From a gamma proteobacterium HTCC2207 (GTDB lineage Bacteria; Pseudomonadota; Gammaproteobacteria; Pseudomonadales; Porticoccaceae), in assembly GCA_905182265.1 (NCBI GenBank), contig CAJJAO010000006.1, forward strand, positions 62,001 to 126,000: a DNA stretch of 64,000 nucleotides, read 5' to 3'. Positions 59,724 through 64,000 of this stretch are shown in pieces. The position numbers and the translations under genes were made by a program. Position 1 is the stretch's first letter, and each line of letters starts with the position of its first letter. The notes under the pieces are model-generated. The model was not told where the DNA came from, searched no databases, and was given only the letters and a program-made list of their open reading frames with translations.

Positions 59724-61115
59724 ATGTTATCGGAACAGATAATTGAGCGATTAAGTAATATTGTTGGCGCTGAAAGATTGCTACTAGACAGCGACGATCT
59801 TCAGCGCTTTGGCGTTGATCGCACCACCATTTGGCAGCCTAATCCCTGCGCGGTGGTTTTGCCCGGTTCTATTGAAGAGGTGCAGGGCGTTGTGCGCCTA
59901 GCCAATGAATTCAACCTCGCGATTGTCCCCTCCGGTGGCAGAACTGGCCTCAGTGGGGGTGCGGTGGCGAAAAACGGCGAGATCGTAGTTGCTATGGACC
60001 GCCTGAACCAGGTGCTAGATTTTAATCCGCTTGATCGCACCGTGACGCTGGGTGCTGGTGTGATTACGGCTAATCTACAGAATTTTGCTGCGGAGCAGGG
60101 TCTTTTTTACCCGGTGGATTTTGCCTCTACGGGCTCTAGCCAAATCGGTGGCAACATTGCTACCAATGCGGGCGGCATAAATGTGATTCGCTACGGCATG
60201 ACCCGCAACTGGGTGATGGGTTTAAAGGTGGTAAATGGTGCTGGTGATATTCTTGACCTGAACAAAGGTCTAGTTAAAAACAATACAGGCTATGATTTTC
60301 GCCACCTATTTATTGGTTCCGAGGGTACCCTTGGTTTGATCTGTGAAGCGACGATTCAGCTAACTCGTCCGCCGGTCGACCCCACAGTACTGGTACTGGG
60401 GGTGAACGACTTTCCCGCTATTCTCGATGTGCTGCGCACTTTTAGTACGCAGATCGATCTCAATGCCTTTGAATTTTTTAGTCAGGCCGCGCTAGATAAG
60501 GTGACCCATCATATGGGCCACGCTAAACCCTTTGCGACCGAGACGCCGTTTTATGCACTATTAGAGTTTGAGAGCAGCACCGATGCTGTGATGGATAAAG
60601 CCATGGCACTGTTTGAAGAGACGGTTGAGCAGGGTTGGGTGATGGACGGTGTGTTGAGCCAAAGCCTGTCTCAAGCCGAGTCCCTGTGGAAATTACGAGA
60701 AGATATCTCTGAGACATTGTGGCAATGGCAGCCCTACAAAAACGATATCTCTGTGCGTGTTTCACGCATGCCCGACTTCTTAGGTGAGGTCGACGACTTA
60801 GTGGCGACTCGCTACCCAGACTTTGAGGTGGTGTGGTATGGCCATATTGGCGACGGTAATTTACACCTCAATATTCTTAAGCCAGAAGGTATGTCTGGGG
60901 AGGACTTTGTGGCTCGCTGTGTTCCGGTAAGTAGTGAAATCGGTCAGCTGCTGGCCAAATATGAAGGCAGTGTGAGCGCAGAGCATGGCGTGGGGTTGCT
61001 GAAAAAAGACTATTTGCATTACAGCAGATCGCCGCTCGAATTAGATCTGATGAGACAAGTTAAGAAGGCCTTCGATCCTAATGCTATCCTTAACCCAGGG
61101 AAACTGTTTGACTAG
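59724..61115 (+). CDS. FAD-linked D-2-hydroxyglutarate dehydrogenase
   Basis: 463 residues, VAO/GlcD family. FAD domain: VVLPGSIEEVQGVVRLANEFNLAIVPSGGRTGLSGGAVA, DFASTGSSQIGGNIATNAGG, NTGYDFRHLFIGSEGTLGLI. C-terminal: WYGHIGDGNLHLNI and SAEHGVG with the metal-binding His residues. Family members also oxidise glycolate or D-lactate; linkage to serA as in Pseudomonas points to D-2-hydroxyglutarate. Ribosome site GAGG. Confidence 0.88.
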   Translation: MLSEQIIERLSNIVGAERLLLDSDDLQRFGVDRTTIWQPNPCAVVLPGSIEEVQGVVRLANEFNLAIVPSGGRTGLSGGAVAKNGEIVVAMDRLNQVLDFNPLDRTVTLGAGVITANLQNFAAEQGLFYPVDFASTGSSQIGGNIATNAGGINVIRYGMTRNWVMGLKVVNGAGDILDLNKGLVKNNTGYDFRHLFIGSEGTLGLICEATIQLTRPPVDPTVLVLGVNDFPAILDVLRTFSTQIDLNAFEFFSQAALDKVTHHMGHAKPFATETPFYALLEFESSTDAVMDKAMALFEETVEQGWVMDGVLSQSLSQAESLWKLREDISETLWQWQPYKNDISVRVSRMPDFLGEVDDLVATRYPDFEVVWYGHIGDGNLHLNILKPEGMSGEDFVARCVPVSSEIGQLLAKYEGSVSAEHGVGLLKKDYLHYSRSPLELDLMRQVKKAFDPNAILNPGKLFD

Positions 61116-61154
61116 TTGGGTATCCAATAGAGAAATGATGGGTAGGAAACTGTT

Positions 61155-61520
61155 ATGAGTGGAAATATTGCTGAGGGTAATGGGTCGTCGATTAACGATG
61201 CAGATGCCCAACATAGAAATTTGGCCCTGTTAGTTTATGTACTGCAGGGTTTTGGCGTTTTTACAGGTGGCCTGACTTGGATCGCCGCAATGGTGGTCAA
61301 CTATCTAAAAAGATCTGAGGTACGTGATACCTGGGTGGAAAGCCATTTCCGCTGGCAGCTCAATACTTTCTGGTATGGCTTGCTGTGGTTAATAGTTGGC
61401 ACCCTCTTTTGGATTGTCTTTCTTGGCTGGTTTATGTGGGGGCTGGTGACAATCTGGGTTGTCTATCGAATCATTAAGGGTCTGCTATATCTAAATGATA
61501 GAAAGCCGATTATTTTTTAA
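61155..61520 (+). CDS. COG3671-like small membrane protein
   Basis: 121 residues: polar N-terminus, then three hydrophobic helices (LLVYVLQGFGVFTGGLTWIAAMVV; FWYGLLWLIVGTLFWIVFLGWFMWGLV; IWVVYRIIKGLLYL) with the conserved DTWVESHFRWQLNTFW segment of this uncharacterised family. Ribosome site TAGGAAA. Function unknown. Confidence 0.8.
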   Translation: MSGNIAEGNGSSINDADAQHRNLALLVYVLQGFGVFTGGLTWIAAMVVNYLKRSEVRDTWVESHFRWQLNTFWYGLLWLIVGTLFWIVFLGWFMWGLVTIWVVYRIIKGLLYLNDRKPIIF

Positions 61521-61598
61521 CGTCTCGGCATTTTAGATCTTTGCTTATTTAAAAGTAACAGAGCAAAAACGACAGCTGCAGTGTAAGGAGTGGGAGTA

Positions 61599-62270
61599 TT
61601 GAATTACCGTCATATTATTGATGGCACTGAGGCTAACCTGCCGATCGGTAAGGTAGTCTGTGTGGGCAGAAACTATGCCGCCCATGCAAAGGAGCTGAAT
61701 AATCCTGTTCCCAGCGAGCCAGTACTCTTTATCAAACCTAATACTTCATTGGCCAGTCTTGCAGAGTCGGTATTGATTCCAGCTCATCTAGGCGAATGCC
61801 ATTTTGAAGCTGAGATGAGTATTTTGATAGGCACCGAACTTAGTGCAAACTGCAATGAAGAGCAGGCTCAGGCCGCTATTGCGGGGGTCGGCATCGCGCT
61901 GGACCTTACGCTGCGAGATTTGCAGCAACAGCTAAAAGACAAAAGCCTACCCTGGGAAAAGGCCAAAGCATTTGATGGTGCCTGCCCTGTCTCGGGGTTT
62001 GTTGCAGTCGCCAAGATTAGTGATTTACAGGATCAGCAGATTCAGCTTTACCAAAATGACCTATTGCGTCAGGACGGTAATAGCGCCGACATGCTGACAC
62101 CGGTTTTAACGCTGCTTGTTTACATAAGCCAATTTTTTACATTATTGCCCGGTGATATTGTGTTGACTGGAACCCCTGCGGGCGTGGGGCCACTTGCAGT
62201 TGGCGATAACTTAACAGTATCTCTGTCTGACCTTGTTAGTTGTCAGGCACAGATTATTCGCAGGGATTAA
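61599..62270 (+). CDS. Fumarylacetoacetate hydrolase-family protein (TTG start)
   Basis: 223 residues from TTG 61599. AAGGAG at 61585-61590 lies 8 bp before this TTG; an in-frame GTG at 61590 overlaps that ribosome site and is rejected. FAH fold: GKVVCVGRNYAAHAKELNN, LFIKPNTSLA, HFEAEMSILIG (metal Glu residues), GIALDLTLRDLQ, KAFDGACPVSGFV and GDIVLTGTPAGVGPL. Probably an acylpyruvate hydrolase or oxaloacetate tautomerase/decarboxylase. Followed after 9 bp by the DUF1653 gene. Confidence 0.9.
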   Translation: MNYRHIIDGTEANLPIGKVVCVGRNYAAHAKELNNPVPSEPVLFIKPNTSLASLAESVLIPAHLGECHFEAEMSILIGTELSANCNEEQAQAAIAGVGIALDLTLRDLQQQLKDKSLPWEKAKAFDGACPVSGFVAVAKISDLQDQQIQLYQNDLLRQDGNSADMLTPVLTLLVYISQFFTLLPGDIVLTGTPAGVGPLAVGDNLTVSLSDLVSCQAQIIRRD

Positions 62271-62279
62271 GGAGAGAGC

Positions 62280-62507
62280 ATGAGTCTCGAAAATGGAATT
62301 TATAAACATTACAAAGGTAATTTGTACGAGGTGCTTGGGGTTGCTCGGCACAGTGAGACCGAGGAGAGTCATGTGGTTTACAAGACCCTCTACGGTGATT
62401 ACAGCATGTGGGTTCGGCCCCTCAGTATGTTTACCGAAACTGTCGAAGTGAATGGCGAGCAGATTCTAAGGTTTGAGTTTGTTGAGTCCGTTGGGTCGGG
62501 TGCCTAA
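62280..62507 (+). CDS. DUF1653 protein
   Basis: 75 residues: GIYKHYKGNLYEVLGVARHSETEESHVVYKTLYGDYSMWVRPLSMFTETV is the entire DUF1653 domain, a small SH3-like beta barrel of unknown role. Strong ribosome site. Its TAA shares one base with the arfB ATG. Confidence 0.9.
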   Translation: MSLENGIYKHYKGNLYEVLGVARHSETEESHVVYKTLYGDYSMWVRPLSMFTETVEVNGEQILRFEFVESVGSGA

Positions 62508-62923
62508 TGCTTTTTATTACCAGCAATATTTCGATTGCTGATACTGAGATAGATTTTACCGCCGTGCGCTCTCAAGGTCCGGGGGGGCAGAATGTTAATA
62601 AGGTGTCGTCGGCGATTCATTTGCGCTTTGATGTTCGCGCCTCTTCAATGCCAGAGATTTACCAAGAGCGGCTGCTGAAGTTGAGTGACCACCGTATTAC
62701 CAAAGAGGGCGTGGTGGTTATTAAGGCCCAGCGTTATCGCAGCCAGGATAAAAATCGAGCGGAGGCGTTGCAGCGCTTACAGGATTTACTGCAGTCGGTA
62801 ACGCACAACCCAAAGGTGCGCAGAGCGACCAAGCCCACGCGCGGATCACAGTTGCGGCGTATGGATAAAAAAACCCAGCATGGTAAAAAGAAAACCATGC
62901 GCTCTACGCCTAATCTTGATTAG
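62507..62923 (+). CDS. arfB: ArfB (YaeJ) peptidyl-tRNA hydrolase, ribosome rescue
   Basis: 138 residues. GGQ motif in RSQGPGGQNVNKVSSAIHLRFD and a basic C-terminal tail (KKTQHGKKKTMRS) that enters the mRNA channel of stalled ribosomes. SLP-type length without a codon-recognition domain separates it from RF1/RF2. Confidence 0.95.
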   Translation: MLFITSNISIADTEIDFTAVRSQGPGGQNVNKVSSAIHLRFDVRASSMPEIYQERLLKLSDHRITKEGVVVIKAQRYRSQDKNRAEALQRLQDLLQSVTHNPKVRRATKPTRGSQLRRMDKKTQHGKKKTMRSTPNLD

Positions 62924-62943
62924 GTGTTTTAACAGGCCACCTA

Positions 62944-63936
62944 ATGACTGAAACCAGCAATCACCCTTTTGAAATATTAACCCCAGATCTACTAATAGAC
63001 GCAGTAGAGGCTCAGGGTTTTGTTTCTGATGGCAGGTTTATTGTTTTAAATAGCTACGAGAATCGGGTCTATCAAATCGGCATCGAAGAAGAGACGCCGA
63101 TGATTGCTAAATTTTATCGTCCGGATCGCTGGACTGATGAGCAGATTCAAGAAGAGCATGATTTTTGTTTTGACCTACAGGAACAAGAGCTTCCGGTGGT
63201 CTGCCCCTGGGCAAACCCCGAGGGTAAGACAATCAATCATTATGCTAATTTTAGCTTTGCGCTCTACCCGCGCAAAGGTGGCCATGCCCCAGAGTTAGAC
63301 AATCTCGATAACCTTTTTATTCTTGGCCGCCTGCTGGGGCGCTTTCATGCCATTGGCGCCACCAGGCCTTTTAAATATCGCCCGGTTCTGGATGTAGAAT
63401 CCTTTGGCCGCCGCTCCTATGAGCTTATTAGCACTAAGTTTATGCCTAGCGCACTCAGCCCAGCCTATGACTCGCTGGCGCTGGATATCTTAAAAAGAAT
63501 TGATGAGATTTTGCAGGACTATGGCCCCATCAATCATATCCGCGTCCATGGAGACTGCCACTCAGGCAATATTTTGTGGCGCGACGACTACCCGCATTTT
63601 GTTGATTTTGATGACGCGCGTATGGCACCGGCGATGCAGGACCTTTGGATGTTGCTGTCGGGGGACCGCCAGGAGCAGACAGCACAGATGGCTGAGCTGA
63701 TCGAAGGCTACAACGAGTTTTATGATTTTGACTACCGCGAACTGCAGTTAATTGAGGTGATGCGCACATTGCGAATTATGCATCACAGCGCATGGATTGC
63801 TCGGCGCTGGTCGGACCCAGCATTTCCTCGGGCCTTTTCTTGGTTTGACTCGCCCCGTTACTGGAGCGAGCATATTCTTACCTTGCGCGAGCAGTTGGCG
63901 GCTCTCAATGAACCGCCGCTGCAAGTGCGACCCTAG
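62944..63936 (+). CDS. srkA: SrkA (YihE) stress-response Ser/Thr kinase
   Basis: 330 residues, aminoglycoside-phosphotransferase-like kinase. FYRPDRWTDEQIQEEH, ALYPRKGGHAPELD, RVHGDCHSGNILWRDD (catalytic HGDxxxxN) and FVDFDDARMAPAMQDLWMLL (DFD metal loop). In E. coli SrkA opposes MazF-driven death and lies beside dsbA; here it is far from dsbA. Confidence 0.95.
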   Translation: MTETSNHPFEILTPDLLIDAVEAQGFVSDGRFIVLNSYENRVYQIGIEEETPMIAKFYRPDRWTDEQIQEEHDFCFDLQEQELPVVCPWANPEGKTINHYANFSFALYPRKGGHAPELDNLDNLFILGRLLGRFHAIGATRPFKYRPVLDVESFGRRSYELISTKFMPSALSPAYDSLALDILKRIDEILQDYGPINHIRVHGDCHSGNILWRDDYPHFVDFDDARMAPAMQDLWMLLSGDRQEQTAQMAELIEGYNEFYDFDYRELQLIEVMRTLRIMHHSAWIARRWSDPAFPRAFSWFDSPRYWSEHILTLREQLAALNEPPLQVRP

Positions 63937-63940
63937 GGGC

Positions 63941-64000
63941 TTACCAGCTGTAGCTCACACCTATTGTGAGCTGACTGTCGCTGGGGTCTGTGCCTGGAAC
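63941..64000 (-). CDS. C-terminal end of a probable outer-membrane beta-barrel protein (partial)
   Basis: The last 19 codons read VPGTDPSDSQLTIGVSYSW then TAA. The alternating hydrophobic strand with a terminal aromatic residue is the BAM-recognition signature of outer-membrane barrels. The rest lies outside the window, so the family is unknown. Tail to tail with srkA, 4 bp apart. Confidence 0.5.
   Translation of the reverse strand, partial: VPGTDPSDSQLTIGVSYSW

Overview
The window looks like the chromosome of a marine gammaproteobacterium of the Cellvibrionales/Pseudomonadales lineage (SAR92, Porticoccaceae or Halieaceae-like). This is inferred from synteny with Pseudomonas: zur/znuA, polA-[sRNA]-engB-cytochrome c4-dsbA, ArsR-methyltransferase/metK beside tkt-epd-pgk-fba, oxyR-recG, spoT-rpoZ-gmk-yicC/rph-pyrE, slmA-argB-algC-coaBC/radC-rpmB-rpmG, and serA beside a D-2-hydroxyglutarate dehydrogenase. 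FabY as a ketoacyl synthase fits the same lineage. No 16S or tRNA gene was recognised, so the placement is not certain.

Layout. 1-9.5 kb: divergent zur/znuA around a textbook Zur box, polA, a decayed GFA-family gene, a probable small RNA with an envelope-stress type promoter in the position of Spot 42/ErsA, engB, cytochrome c4, dsbA and a serC-serA operon. 9.5-10.1 kb: a gene-free spacer holding two palindromic MITE-like elements of about 160 bp. 10.1-19.5 kb: a GlxA-type regulator, fabY, then a minus-strand SAM-cycle block (ArsR-methyltransferase regulator, metK, ahcY, metF) continuing into rsmE and a serine protease. 19.7-25.1 kb: a tight sugar-phosphate operon tkt-epd-pgk-fba ended by a strong terminator.

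25.1-37.3 kb is the accessory part. It opens with a patch of gene decay: a 3' remnant of an S9-type hydrolase, aqpZ with one in-frame stop, a frameshifted SnoaL-like gene, a DEDDh exonuclease with one in-frame stop, and a RES-domain gene without its 5' end. Next come small plus-strand genes: MAPEG, NTF2-like, secreted PqqB-like hydrolase, AhpD-like, unknown envelope proteins, PpnP, a YkgJ-like cysteine-cluster protein, a VF530 DNA-binding protein with a long octapeptide-repeat tail, a secreted avidin, and a translationally coupled pair of unknown genes sharing a glycine-rich motif.

37.3-64 kb returns to housekeeping genes: PiT phosphate uptake with its DUF47 partner, recG-oxyR (the OxyR lacks the resolving cysteine at 208), ridA, spoT-rpoZ-gmk, S1/P1 nuclease and yicC, rph-pyrE, slmA-argB-algC-coaBC, radC, rpmBG, a cold-shock protein, a second serA facing its D2HGDH partner, then FAH-family, DUF1653, arfB and srkA genes and the last codons of an outer-membrane protein.

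Two trends cut across the window. Short in-frame tandem duplications have expanded linkers in at least eight proteins, with heptamer purine repeats between genes. Single TAA codons or small indels have broken several otherwise recognisable genes; assembly error must be excluded before this is read as biology.
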